The notes beneath the pieces are model-generated. The model searched no databases. It worked only from the letters and a program-made list of their open reading frames with translations, and was not told the origin of the DNA. Of a stretch of DNA of 60,840 bases, positions 25,111-34,466 are shown piece by piece. Each line of letters starts with the position of its first letter. The first letter of the stretch is position 1. The DNA is from an uncultured Mycoplasmatota bacterium. Lineage in GTDB: Bacteria; Bacillota_I; Bacilli_A; RF39; UBA660. The stretch spans positions 1 to 60,840 of the forward strand of contig CAOJEH010000008.1 of the NCBI GenBank assembly GCA_948434005.1. The letters run 5' to 3'. The translations under genes were made by a program, and so were the position numbers.

Positions 25111-28100
25111 CTTTTGTGCGTTTTTGTTAGTAAGTTTATTTCTAGTTGTTCTAAGACATTCCTTTGTTAATTTTGAAACTTCTTCTTGCTCAGTCATAAA
25201 GAAGATTGATATAGATTCTGTTGAAAATTCCATATTATTGAAAAATCCTAGTTTTAGTGCAAGCATTGCTTTTTGCTCTACTGTACAAAGTGAAGCATAA
25301 TCTCCATATACTGATTTTTCTAACTTTGAAATACCTTTTATTAAATTATCTCTACTATTTCTTTTTGTATTTGGTATATCATAGTTTCTAGAATTTCTTC
25401 TTATATTATTAAGTTCTTCTTGTGATATAGAAATACTATTTGTTTTACTGTGATTAGCAGCAATTTCACTTTCTTCTCTGAAATGAGGATAATCATTTTG
25501 AAGATTTGGATTATTACTTATTTTAGTAACTGTATTATTTTTTAATATATTGAAATAGTTGTTTGATATATCTAAATGTCTAGCATAACTAGTTACTTTT
25601 TGAAATACTCTAGTCTCATCTGTTAATAGCATATTGGCTAAATCTTTTTCTTTTTTTGTTAATTCAGTACTTTCACTATTTCTTTCCGTTATATCTTCAT
25701 CTAAAGTAGGATATTTTTCTAATATTTTAGCTTTATATTCTTCATTTTCTAATCTTATTAAGATATTTCTTTTAGTCTGCCATATAGAATTCGTTTTTAT
25801 GTTTAATAGATCAGCAATTTCTTCATTAGAAAGGTAGTTACCATCTGGTTGTTTTTTATACAAATATTCTAATGTTTCAACATCTTTATCTATTCTTTCT
25901 GAAATATTTTTAGGTTTAGGATTATTTCTAGAACTAGGCCTTTTTTTGATATCTTCCTCTAGAGTGGGCCATTTTTTTAATACTTTTTCTTTAAGCTCTT
26001 TATCTTCCAGCTTTTTTAATGTATTGCTTTGTTTAGTATATACGCTATTTTCTTTTATTTCTAGTAATTCGGCTATTTCTGAATATTCATAATATGTATC
26101 ATCTGGTCTTTTTTTGAAGAAAAGCTCTAGGATTTCAATAAAACTAGTAAGTTCATATTCTTCTTTTGCTGCAATATCTTCATCTAGAGTAGGGTATTTT
26201 TCTAATATTTTAGTTTTATATTCTTCATTTTCTAATCTTTTGAAGATATTTTTTCTTGCTTGCCATATAGAAGTTGTCTTTATATCTAGTAATTCAGCAA
26301 TTTTTTCATTAGAAAGATAGTTACCATTAGGTTGTTTTTTATACAAATATTCTAATGTTTCAACATCTTTATCTATTTTCTTAGAAATATCTCTAGGTTT
26401 AGGTTTATTTCTAAAACTAGTTCTTTTTTCAATATCTTCCTCTAGAGTAGGCCATTTTTTTAATACTTTTTCTTTAAGAGCTTTATCTTCCAGCTTTTTT
26501 AATGTATTGCTTTGTTTAGTATATACGCTATTTTCTTTTATTCCTAGCAATTCTGCTATTTCTGAATATTCATAATATGTACCATTTGGCCTTTTTTTAA
26601 AGAAGTATTCTAAAGTTTTTATAAGATTACTTAGTTTTTCTTCTTCTTTAGCTTCTTTTTCCTTCTTTCTCATTTCTTCTTTAGCTTTTTTTTCATTGTC
26701 TTTGTAGGTAAGATACATATTAATATTATATTCTAGTAAAGGGTATTCTTTTATGATTGCATTTTTATATTCAGAATTATTATCTAATTCTTTTAAAATC
26801 CTTTCTTTGTTTCTACCAAAAGTATTTATACTTACTCCTAATTCATTTACAATTTCAGTTCCCAAACGATACTTATTACTACTATTTTTAGTATACATTA
26901 GTCTTAAATATTTAACATCTTTGGCAATAACTTTAGGGCTTACTCCACCATGTTTTTGTTCATCAGGAGCTTTGTTATAGACTTCAATATTTTTATATAA
27001 TTCTGGGTATTGGTTTAATATTTGGGTTCTATATTTTTTGTTTTTATTCATTTGATTAAGGATCTTATCTCTTTTTTTAATAACTTGGTATGTTTTCATT
27101 TCCATAAGTTCTGCAATTATGGCTTCATCATAGTATTTACCATTGTGTAGTTTATAAAAGTATTTTAATAATTCAACATCTTGTTTTATTTTTTTTGATA
27201 GTTCTGGTTCTTTTTTTCTTCTTGCTTGCTTTTTTCCTCTGTTTGAAGTTTGTTTATATTCTTCTTTGTCTTCTAGTAAAGTAGGGTATCTTTCTATAAC
27301 TTTTCTTCTAAAATCTAAATCTTCTTCCAATTGTTTTTCTAACACTTTTTTTCTAGAATAAAGTGTACTTTTTTTATTATATCCCAATTTCATCATAACT
27401 TTTTGTACACTTATATATTTGCCGTCTTTATCTTTTTCATATAATGTTTGGAAAAAATTAGCACATTCATATACAGGATTTCCATTAGTTGTAACTATTA
27501 TAGGAATTTTTGCGCCTATTGATCTTCCTTTGAATTTTAGCATAAGATTAATTTGTGGAAACTTTTCCTTTAATGTTTTATAATTTTCTTCATTTTCAAG
27601 AAGGTCATATAAATCTATTATTCTTTCTTTCATTTTCTCAGTAGTTATGCCTCTTTCGTTAGCAAGATCTTCTATATCTATACATATATCATTTATTTGT
27701 CCTGTGAATTGGCCTAATATTTTTAAATCCTCATCAGTAAGTTTAATATTTTTACCTTGTGTTTTTTTCTTTCGTGTTGGTTTCATTTTCTTGTGTTCTA
27801 TTATGATATGCGTAATATTTCCAAATATTTTTTCAATATCTTTAGGGTGTTCTGAAAATTCTGTTTTTAATTTATATACTGTTGATGATACAGTACTAAT
27901 TTCTGTATTTAAAGCTTTTGCTATCTCTTCAGTTGATCTATACTGTCCTTTTTCATTTTTTTCTAGATATAATTCAAGTATCGCCATTTCGGTGTCATAG
28001 AAGATATCATTCTTAGGGTATTTACTTTCTTGTTTTAAATTACCTTTTATATAATTTATTGCATAGTTAGCAAATAAGTGTGGCATATCATTATATGAAT

Positions 28101-28248
28101 CTATAGATTCTAAAATCATATTTCTAATAATTTCTTCAGGGCAATCTATATTAATCCTTTTTAAATCTCCCTTTAATTTGTTTATAAAAAAATTTAATCT
28201 CCTTTCATTATTTTTTACATTGTCTTTAAATTGCTCTATACTTTCCAT
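25090..28248 (-). CDS. Giant tandem helix-turn-helix protein, sigma-factor-like, undescribed
   Basis: A 1052-residue, Lys/Glu-rich soluble protein. It contains about nine copies of a roughly 65-residue module: D-hydrophobic-x-x-LE-x-x-Y/F-KK...G-x-Y-x-x-x-EIAELL-x-IK-x-x-SV/I...ILK-x-LE....K-hydrophobic-LEKYPTLxEDI. Approximate positions are 84-145, 169-232 (weakest), 260-326, 355-420, 442-510, 541-606, 625-692, 702-767 and 786-853. The EIAxLL-x-I-x-x-x-S-V core is the helix-turn-helix of sigma-70 region 4. Residues 975-1040 (TVEQKAMLALKLG..) look like one more, closer to true region 4. LFANYAINYIKGNLKQ (58-73) recalls region 2 (FSTYAVPMILGE in SigG). ATAAGGAGGG precedes the ATG. DNA binding at tandem sites is inference; no catalytic motif is seen. 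Confidence 0.7.
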   Translation of the reverse strand: MESIEQFKDNVKNNERRLNFFINKLKGDLKRINIDCPEEIIRNMILESIDSYNDMPHLFANYAINYIKGNLKQESKYPKNDIFYDTEMAILELYLEKNEKGQYRSTEEIAKALNTEISTVSSTVYKLKTEFSEHPKDIEKIFGNITHIIIEHKKMKPTRKKKTQGKNIKLTDEDLKILGQFTGQINDICIDIEDLANERGITTEKMKERIIDLYDLLENEENYKTLKEKFPQINLMLKFKGRSIGAKIPIIVTTNGNPVYECANFFQTLYEKDKDGKYISVQKVMMKLGYNKKSTLYSRKKVLEKQLEEDLDFRRKVIERYPTLLEDKEEYKQTSNRGKKQARRKKEPELSKKIKQDVELLKYFYKLHNGKYYDEAIIAELMEMKTYQVIKKRDKILNQMNKNKKYRTQILNQYPELYKNIEVYNKAPDEQKHGGVSPKVIAKDVKYLRLMYTKNSSNKYRLGTEIVNELGVSINTFGRNKERILKELDNNSEYKNAIIKEYPLLEYNINMYLTYKDNEKKAKEEMRKKEKEAKEEEKLSNLIKTLEYFFKKRPNGTYYEYSEIAELLGIKENSVYTKQSNTLKKLEDKALKEKVLKKWPTLEEDIEKRTSFRNKPKPRDISKKIDKDVETLEYLYKKQPNGNYLSNEKIAELLDIKTTSIWQARKNIFKRLENEEYKTKILEKYPTLDEDIAAKEEYELTSFIEILELFFKKRPDDTYYEYSEIAELLEIKENSVYTKQSNTLKKLEDKELKEKVLKKWPTLEEDIKKRPSSRNNPKPKNISERIDKDVETLEYLYKKQPDGNYLSNEEIADLLNIKTNSIWQTKRNILIRLENEEYKAKILEKYPTLDEDITERNSESTELTKKEKDLANMLLTDETRVFQKVTSYARHLDISNNYFNILKNNTVTKISNNPNLQNDYPHFREESEIAANHSKTNSISISQEELNNIRRNSRNYDIPNTKRNSRDNLIKGISKLEKSVYGDYASLCTVEQKAMLALKLGFFNNMEFSTESISIFFMTEQEEVSKLTKECLRTTRNKLTNKNAQKKIGTKN
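25681..26145 (-). repeat. Internal duplication, copy B (two HTH modules)
   Basis: Encodes about residues 702-856 of the giant HTH protein. It is nearly identical in protein and highly similar in DNA to 26167-26628, with a period of 161 codons. This is a recent in-frame duplication of a two-module unit. Confidence 0.85.
26167..26628 (-). repeat. Internal duplication, copy A (two HTH modules)
   Basis: Encodes about residues 541-694 of the giant HTH protein. Blocks such as YEYSEIAELL, ENSVYTKQSNTLKKLEDK and LEKYPTLDEDI recur unchanged in copy B. Confidence 0.85.
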
Positions 28249-28305
28249 AGTAAACCCTCCTTATAATTATTATATATTAATTTTATTTATTTTTAAATCT
28301 TTTTT

Positions 28306-28314
28306 TGGTATACT
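28306..28314 (+). promoter_or_regulatory. Extended -10 promoter of rbfA
   Basis: TGG-TATACT lies 23 bases before the rbfA ATG, giving rbfA its own promoter separate from infB. Confidence 0.55.
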
Positions 28315-28337
28315 TTTATAAAGAAGGGATTGATTAT

Positions 28338-28685
28338 ATGGCAAATATTAAAATAGAAAGATTGAACCATACATTTATGGAAGAAATTAGCAATATATTA
28401 ATGACTGAAATAAAAGATGAAGATATTAAGTTTGTAACTATAACAGGAGTAGATACTACTAGTGATTTAAGTTTTGCTAAAGTATATTTCACAGTTCTTG
28501 ATGAAGATAAAAAATTATCTACTACTGAAGCTTTAAATGGTGCTAGTCACTTTATAAGAGGAAAGTTAAGCGAAAGAGTAGAAATAAGACATACGCCAGA
28601 GTTAAAATTTATATATGATGAATCTATCTCTTATGGTGAACATATAGAGGATATTATAGAAAAAATTAACGAAAAAAAAGACTAA
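28338..28685 (+). CDS. rbfA: 30S ribosome-binding factor RbfA
   Basis: A 115-residue KH-like protein for 16S rRNA 5'-end maturation and cold adaptation. I start at ATG 28338 (MANIKIERLNH) because GAAGGGATTGA lies upstream; the longer frame would run through the promoter. Family blocks include INHTF..EISNILM, VTITGVDTTSDLSFAKVYFT and RHTPELKFIYDES. It is usually directly downstream of infB; here the minus-strand giant HTH gene separates them. Confidence 0.93.
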   Translation: MANIKIERLNHTFMEEISNILMTEIKDEDIKFVTITGVDTTSDLSFAKVYFTVLDEDKKLSTTEALNGASHFIRGKLSERVEIRHTPELKFIYDESISYGEHIEDIIEKINEKKD

Positions 28686-28705
28686 ATGGATTTAATCTTT
28701 TTTTT
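28668..28705 (+). terminator. Intrinsic terminator after rbfA
   Basis: AAAGA-C-TAAA / TTTA-A-TCTTT around loop TGGA, followed by a long T-tract; it overlaps the end of rbfA. Confidence 0.65.
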
Positions 28706-28710
28706 TATTA

Positions 28711-28719
28711 TGATATAAT
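28711..28719 (+). promoter_or_regulatory. Extended -10 promoter
   Basis: TGA-TATAAT lies 23 bases before the next gene start. Confidence 0.55.
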
Positions 28720-28741
28720 TTTTTTAGATAGTGGTGATAAA

Positions 28742-31132
28742 ATGAAGTATTTGTATTTATTTTTACTAATTATTTTCTCTATTTATTATAGTATAGTTAA
28801 ATATCTAGGTGTTTTTCCTATAATATTTTCTAGTATATTAATTACTTTTTTTATTAGCAGTATTCTTTATAAGAATAAATATGTAATTAATAGAAAAAAT
28901 ATAATACTTTCTGTAATTAGTTCAATTATATTACTTAGTTTTGTTGGGCAATTTGTATTTTATAAAAACAATATTAAAACTATTACTATAGAAAATCCTA
29001 ATGATGAACCTATAGTTATAGAATCTATATATAAGGATGAAAGAATAGTTAAAACAAATCATAAATATAATAAAAAATATGATTTAATAAATGATTCTTT
29101 AGAAATAGAATACAAAAAATATAATAAAATAAATTCTTCATATAAACTTACTTTAAGTTCTAATGAGAAATATAAAATAGATATAAATAAAATAAGAAAT
29201 ATAGAGATCAATTTTCAAAAAAAGAAATCTAATTATGATGTATTAATTAACAATAAAAAATTATCTATTGATAGTTATGAATATTCTAAAAATAGAAAAG
29301 CTAATAAAATATATAACTCTTCTTATAAATATAAATTTGATAATGTAGTAACAGATAATAATATAAGTAAAAATATATTATTTAGTATAGTTTTACTATT
29401 TATATTTTTTTATATGTCTTTATATGCTTTAAGTAGTAGAAGTGGGATTATAAAGTTATTATTTATTACTATAATAGAACTAAATTCTATTATAAAATTA
29501 ACTATTTTTACTAAGCTTGTTTTATCTATAATTTTATTATTTTTGTTAAAAAGAGATTTTAAAATTAATAGAGATAATATAAAAAGAAAAAATATATATT
29601 TACTTGGAAGTATATTAATTTGTTTTTCATTTATTGGTAATAGATTAATTAATAGTAAATTAAGCCTTTTATTAATACTTTTGTCGTTAATAATTCTATT
29701 ACTTGTATATTTATTATTTCCTTATTTTATTAATCTTATAGATTCTTTTAAAGTAAGGAAAATTAAACCTATAAAAAATATAAGTAAACATAGATTTATA
29801 GTTTTTATTATAACTTTAGGAATTTGTTTTTTATATCACTATATTTTTAATCCATATATAGTTCAGGCCGATGGATATATGGAGATATATGATATACAAA
29901 ATAATGTATTATCTAATTGGCATCCTTATTTACATAGTTTATTATTAGGAATATTTAAAGATGCATTTGGGAGTATTTCCTTCTTCTTATATTTTAGATT
30001 TATAATATATTGTTTAGTTATTAATTCAATTTTATTCTATTTAAATAAAAATGGATTAAGATTAATTTATGTATATTTAATTGCTATTTTATTTACATTA
30101 TTTCCTATAAATGGAGTTATGATAGTTACTCTTGTTAAAGATATAGATTTTTCTATTGCTTTAGTTGCACTTACTTTTTATACTTACTTATTAGTTGTTG
30201 ATAAAAAATATTTTAATAGTAATAGACTTAATTATATTTATATATTAATAAGCCTAGTTTTAGTAGCGTTATTTAGACATAATGGTATATATATATCTAT
30301 ATGTGTATTATGCTTATTATTTATAATAAGTTATAGAAGAAAGAGCATTGTTATATTTATTATTTCTATAGTATCAGTAATCTCTATATTCATTGTGAAT
30401 AATCCATTATATGATTATTTAGATGTAGAAGCTGCTCCTAAGAATTTTGATATTGCTACTATGTTACACGGTATTAGTTATTTAATTGTAAATGATAAAT
30501 ATATAGATTCTTCTTCATATAAATATATAACTAGCGAGGTTATGCCAAAAGATGATATAGTAACTAGTTATGATAAATATAATATCGATTTATTGCTTCA
30601 TTATAATGATTTTGATATAAGAAATAAGGATATAGATAAGAAGAAGATAATAAATATTTATTTAAAAGAGTTTATTAAATATCCTAAATATTTAATAAAA
30701 GATAGGTTATATGGAACAGATTTGTTATGGAATGTATCTGAAAAAGATAATATTGAAGTATATAAATATAGTATCAAATATGATGAATTTGGTACTGATT
30801 ATGCTAAATTAGTAAAAATAAAACAAAGATTTAGTCCATTACATAAAATAGTAAATAAAATATTATACTTTATTTCTGATAATGAATTATTAAATGCTAT
30901 ATTTTTTAGATTTGGAATATATTTTGATTTGCTTATAGTAATATCAATATATCTTATATTTAATGATAGAAAAAAGTTATGTAGTTTAATTCCAATTATT
31001 GCAAATATTATTACACTTTTTATAGCTATGCATCACCAATCATATAGATATATATGGGTAATACAAATAATAGTTATATTAGAACTACTATTAATAATAC
31101 AGCGCGATAATAAAAATAAATCTTGCTTTTGA
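28742..31132 (+). CDS. DUF6020-like polytopic membrane protein (putative glycosyltransferase)
   Basis: A 796-residue protein. About three helices, then an extracytoplasmic beta-type domain (about 75-205), then some twelve helices, then a soluble C-terminal segment (about 560-690) before the last helices. QADGYMEIYDIQNNVLSNWHPYLHSLLLG and VTLVKDIDFSIAL..RHNG resemble the conserved blocks of DUF6020 GT-C-like proteins, with an acidic residue in the first outer loop and KD and RxNG motifs in the core. It probably transfers sugars from a polyprenyl carrier to envelope polymers or lipids. The substrate is unknown. Confidence 0.68.
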   Translation: MKYLYLFLLIIFSIYYSIVKYLGVFPIIFSSILITFFISSILYKNKYVINRKNIILSVISSIILLSFVGQFVFYKNNIKTITIENPNDEPIVIESIYKDERIVKTNHKYNKKYDLINDSLEIEYKKYNKINSSYKLTLSSNEKYKIDINKIRNIEINFQKKKSNYDVLINNKKLSIDSYEYSKNRKANKIYNSSYKYKFDNVVTDNNISKNILFSIVLLFIFFYMSLYALSSRSGIIKLLFITIIELNSIIKLTIFTKLVLSIILLFLLKRDFKINRDNIKRKNIYLLGSILICFSFIGNRLINSKLSLLLILLSLIILLLVYLLFPYFINLIDSFKVRKIKPIKNISKHRFIVFIITLGICFLYHYIFNPYIVQADGYMEIYDIQNNVLSNWHPYLHSLLLGIFKDAFGSISFFLYFRFIIYCLVINSILFYLNKNGLRLIYVYLIAILFTLFPINGVMIVTLVKDIDFSIALVALTFYTYLLVVDKKYFNSNRLNYIYILISLVLVALFRHNGIYISICVLCLLFIISYRRKSIVIFIISIVSVISIFIVNNPLYDYLDVEAAPKNFDIATMLHGISYLIVNDKYIDSSSYKYITSEVMPKDDIVTSYDKYNIDLLLHYNDFDIRNKDIDKKKIINIYLKEFIKYPKYLIKDRLYGTDLLWNVSEKDNIEVYKYSIKYDEFGTDYAKLVKIKQRFSPLHKIVNKILYFISDNELLNAIFFRFGIYFDLLIVISIYLIFNDRKKLCSLIPIIANIITLFIAMHHQSYRYIWVIQIIVILELLLIIQRDNKNKSCF

Positions 31133-31150
31133 AATGAACTTTGATATAAT
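31123..31150 (+). promoter_or_regulatory. Promoter upstream of the second membrane glycosyltransferase-like gene
   Basis: TTGCTT - 16 bases - TATAAT (31145-31150), with TGA before the -10. Confidence 0.55.
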
Positions 31151-31171
31151 TAACTTTAGGAGAGTAGTATT

Positions 31172-32818
31172 ATGAAGCATTTTAAGAATAATAGAAATAT
31201 GATTTTATTTGCCATATTAACTATGGGTATTTCATTAACATTAATATATATTTTTTATACATCGACTGCTTTTTTACATTCTGATTCAGTTATTACAGAT
31301 TGTATAGCGCATCAACAAAGAATTCATAACCAGTTTATATTATCTAATTGGTATTATGGAAATGAGTTTTGGTTATTTTCATTATCTATACCAACTTATT
31401 TATTATCGTATATAATAAAGGATAATTTGTTATTAAGACAGGTTTCAGTTTTAATAACAGCAATAGTATTTTTTGTAATATTATATAAATATGCTAAGAA
31501 ATTTTTGCCTAAAGAAGAAAAGCTTTTCTTACTGGCTATTTTTGCTACAGGTATTTCATATAGTGTTTTAGATTATTTTTATAACTTTAATGCATATTTG
31601 ACTGTAGTTATAAATTCTATGTTGCTTTTATATACATACTTTAAAGCATTTGAAGAGAAAAATAGTAAGAAGGTATATTATATTTTTGCACTTATATTAA
31701 CATTTATATTTAATGTTGGTAGTCTAAGATATTTGCCATCTGTTACTGCGCCATTTATAGCTACGGAGATTATATTAGCTATTATAGATAATTATAAAAA
31801 AGATATACTTAAAATTTCTATAAATAAGAGAATTGTAAAAATGTTAGTTATTGTTTTAGTTTCTTTTGTGGCACTTGGTATTTATTTTATTTTAATTAAT
31901 AAGTATCATTTTGTTACACGTGCTGCGGAAGGGGAATATATACAATTAACTACAGATGAAATAATTAAGAATATTGGTTCTTTCTTTGAATGTATTTATA
32001 ATTTTTTCGGTTATGATAATAAACCTCATAATTATACCTTTATGGTACATGAGGGTTACTTTCTTAACTGGAGTAAAAATTATTCTGTCTATTCTTTATG
32101 GGGAATTTTTAATCTTATAAAAATATTAGCATCTATTTTATTTATGGTAGTAGCACCTATAGTATTATTTAAAAATTATAAAAAGAATAGTAGAAATATT
32201 AATTTCTTATTAGTTTTTAATACAATTTCATGGGCTATTATGCTTTATTTATATTTATTTTCAGATAGTTTCTTTCATAACTATTCTGAATGTAAGTATT
32301 TCTTATTTAATATAGTTATAAATATTATTTTGGCTCTTAACTGCTGCTATAAGTATCTTTCTGTTAATAAAAATAGTAAATTATTGCTTGATGCATTTTT
32401 AGTTATTTATTTGATTTCTAATTTATATCAAACTGCTACAGTTATAATTGAACATAATAAATCTGCAATAGATAATAGATACGAGCTTACTAGAACTTTA
32501 GAGGAAAATGATTTGACTTTTGGATATGGTGATTTTTGGGCTGGTCTTATGACGGATTTCTTATCTGATTATAAGATTGAAGTAGTTCCTTTGAATTTAA
32601 CAAGTAATATGGAACTTGATAAATGGTATGTAGATGAAAAAATATTGGAAAGGAATTATCATACTGGAAAAACTTTCCTTGTGCTTAATAGTTTTGAATA
32701 CTCAGAATATAGTGATATTTATATAGACGAGTGTGGTGAACCAGATAAAGTTTTAACAGCAGGATCGTACTATATATATGTTTATAATAAAAATCCCTTT
32801 AGGGAAATACTGTATTAG
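31172..32818 (+). CDS. Polytopic membrane protein of GT-C type
   Basis: A 548-residue protein with about 11 membrane helices. The first outer loop has LHSDSVITDCIAHQQRI, the acidic pair position typical of GT-C glycosyltransferases, and a second loop carries NVGSLRYLP. The soluble C-terminal end (about 430-548) is small. It lies in an operon with a GT2 glycosyltransferase of the polyprenyl-phosphate type (13-base spacing), so the two may make and use a lipid-linked sugar. No precise family is recognised. Confidence 0.62.
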   Translation: MKHFKNNRNMILFAILTMGISLTLIYIFYTSTAFLHSDSVITDCIAHQQRIHNQFILSNWYYGNEFWLFSLSIPTYLLSYIIKDNLLLRQVSVLITAIVFFVILYKYAKKFLPKEEKLFLLAIFATGISYSVLDYFYNFNAYLTVVINSMLLLYTYFKAFEEKNSKKVYYIFALILTFIFNVGSLRYLPSVTAPFIATEIILAIIDNYKKDILKISINKRIVKMLVIVLVSFVALGIYFILINKYHFVTRAAEGEYIQLTTDEIIKNIGSFFECIYNFFGYDNKPHNYTFMVHEGYFLNWSKNYSVYSLWGIFNLIKILASILFMVVAPIVLFKNYKKNSRNINFLLVFNTISWAIMLYLYLFSDSFFHNYSECKYFLFNIVINIILALNCCYKYLSVNKNSKLLLDAFLVIYLISNLYQTATVIIEHNKSAIDNRYELTRTLEENDLTFGYGDFWAGLMTDFLSDYKIEVVPLNLTSNMELDKWYVDEKILERNYHTGKTFLVLNSFEYSEYSDIYIDECGEPDKVLTAGSYYIYVYNKNPFREILY

Positions 32819-32831
32819 GGAGTGAGATAAT

Positions 32832-33515
32832 ATGAAAGATAAAGTCTTATCAGTCATAATACCATGTTACAACGAAAAAGATACTATAGAACAAATAGTA
32901 GAAAAAGTAAGAAAAGTTAAAATAAAAAAGGAAATTATCATCATTGATGGTGATTCAACAGATGGAACAATAGAAATCTTAAAAGAGAAATTATCAAAAA
33001 AAGTAGATAAAATTATTTATAAGCATACAGTAGGAAAAGGTGAAAAATTGGCTATTGGAGTTAAGGAAGCAACTGGTGATATTATTATTTTTCAAGATGC
33101 AGATTTAGAATATGACCCAAAAGATTATGAAAAAGTAATCGCACCAATTTTATCTGGAGAAGTAGATGTTTGTTATGGATCAAGATTTAAAAAAAGTAAG
33201 AATGATAAGGGATATTCCCAAAACTATATTGCAAATAGATTTTTAACTTTTTTATCAAATAGATTTAATCATTTAAAACTTACAGATATGGAAACTTGTT
33301 ATAAAGCTTTTGATAGAAAAGTATTTGATAAGATAAAAATAGAGGAAAAGCGTTTTGGAATAGAACCAGAAATTACTGCTAAAGTAGCTAAAAATGGTTT
33401 TAGAATTAAAGAAGTATCTATTTCTTATTATCCTAGAACTATTGCGGAGGGAAAGAAAATAAACTTTAAAGATGGCTTTGAAGCTATTAAATGTATTATA
33501 AAATATAATAAATGA
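32832..33515 (+). CDS. GT2 family glycosyltransferase (dolichyl/undecaprenyl-phosphate sugar synthase type)
   Basis: A 227-residue cytosolic GT-A enzyme. SVIIPCYNEKDTIEQIV begins the fold, IIIDGDSTDGT is the nucleotide-binding block, QDADLEYDP holds the DxD metal site, and YGSRF and ETCYKAF match DPM1-like synthases. No C-terminal membrane helices are present, as in DPM1-type enzymes. It likely charges a polyprenyl phosphate with glucose or another hexose for the adjacent GT-C protein. GalU downstream may supply UDP-glucose. Confidence 0.88.
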   Translation: MKDKVLSVIIPCYNEKDTIEQIVEKVRKVKIKKEIIIIDGDSTDGTIEILKEKLSKKVDKIIYKHTVGKGEKLAIGVKEATGDIIIFQDADLEYDPKDYEKVIAPILSGEVDVCYGSRFKKSKNDKGYSQNYIANRFLTFLSNRFNHLKLTDMETCYKAFDRKVFDKIKIEEKRFGIEPEITAKVAKNGFRIKEVSISYYPRTIAEGKKINFKDGFEAIKCIIKYNK

Positions 33516-33530
33516 CAGGGGCTGATATAA

Positions 33531-34409
33531 ATGAAAATAACAAAAGCAGTTATTCCAGTAGCAGGTTATGGTACTAGAATGTTTCCTATGACTAAAGCAT
33601 TCTCTAAAGAATTCTTACCGGTAAGAAATAGTAAAGGCGAGTGTAAACCAGCCATTATGTATTTATTAGAGGAGTTAGATTCTAGTGGTATAGAAGAAAT
33701 ATATATAATTGTTTCGAAAACATATCAGAAAAGTCTTTATGAACACTTTTTTTATGAAGACGTTGATACTATCTGTTTAGATAGTTTTTCTAAGAATCAA
33801 ATTGATTATTTAAAGACAATTAAAAAAATTGGTAAAAAAATTAAAGTATTACAAAGAGATATGCCTGATTTAGGTTATGTATTATATCATTGTAATGATA
33901 TTGTTAGTGCTAATGAGTCCTTTTTATTACTTTTAGGTGATCAGATATATAAATCTTATGGGAATGACTCTTGTATTAAACAAATAATGAATAATTATGA
34001 AGGAGATTTGATGCTTACTGCAAGTAAAACTCCTTTAGAAGATGTTTCTAAATATGGGATAATGTATGGAGACTATATATCTGATAATAAATTCATAATA
34101 TCTAGTATGAAAGAAAAACCAACTAAACTTTATGCTAAAAAGCATTTGAAAATGTCATATCAAAATAATGATACTTATTTTTGTGTTTTTGGCACATATG
34201 TACTTAATCATAATATAGTACAAGAAGCAATAGAGTTTTTTAATAATAAAAAAAATGATAATAAATATGAGTTGACTTCATTTTTAGATTACTATAAAGG
34301 GAAAAAATATGCTTTTATTCCTAATGGAAAATATTTTGATATAGGTAATCTAGAAAGTTATAATAATACATATATTAATTTTAGTAGTGATGAAAAAATA
34401 AATGTTTAG
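33531..34409 (+). CDS. galU: UTP--glucose-1-phosphate uridylyltransferase
   Basis: A 292-residue nucleotidyltransferase that makes UDP-glucose. The signature AVIPVAGYGTRMFPMTKAFSKEFLPV covers residues 6-31; GalU usually has GLGTRFLPATKAxPKEMLP. The metal-binding block is LLLLGDQIY, and KPAIMYLLEEL and EKPTKLYAKK are present. Methionine and phenylalanine replacements in the signature make a related sugar-nucleotide specificity possible. It lies 15 bases after the GT2 gene. Confidence 0.83.
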   Translation: MKITKAVIPVAGYGTRMFPMTKAFSKEFLPVRNSKGECKPAIMYLLEELDSSGIEEIYIIVSKTYQKSLYEHFFYEDVDTICLDSFSKNQIDYLKTIKKIGKKIKVLQRDMPDLGYVLYHCNDIVSANESFLLLLGDQIYKSYGNDSCIKQIMNNYEGDLMLTASKTPLEDVSKYGIMYGDYISDNKFIISSMKEKPTKLYAKKHLKMSYQNNDTYFCVFGTYVLNHNIVQEAIEFFNNKKNDNKYELTSFLDYYKGKKYAFIPNGKYFDIGNLESYNNTYINFSSDEKINV

Positions 34410-34442
34410 TATTATTTTTTTCTACTTAATATAACTTATATA

Positions 34443-34451
34443 TGGTATAAT
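34443..34451 (+). promoter_or_regulatory. Extended -10 promoter
   Basis: TGG-TATAAT lies 16 bases before the hydrolase ATG, so the leader is very short, just containing GGTGAT. Confidence 0.6.
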
Positions 34452-34466
34452 GGTTTTGGTGATATA

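Noticed and set aside
25634-28000. Several plus-strand open frames opposite the giant HTH gene
   Set aside because: They recur at the same offset in each repeat, lack ribosome binding sites and are Ser/Phe/Leu-rich shadows of the Lys/Glu-rich gene.
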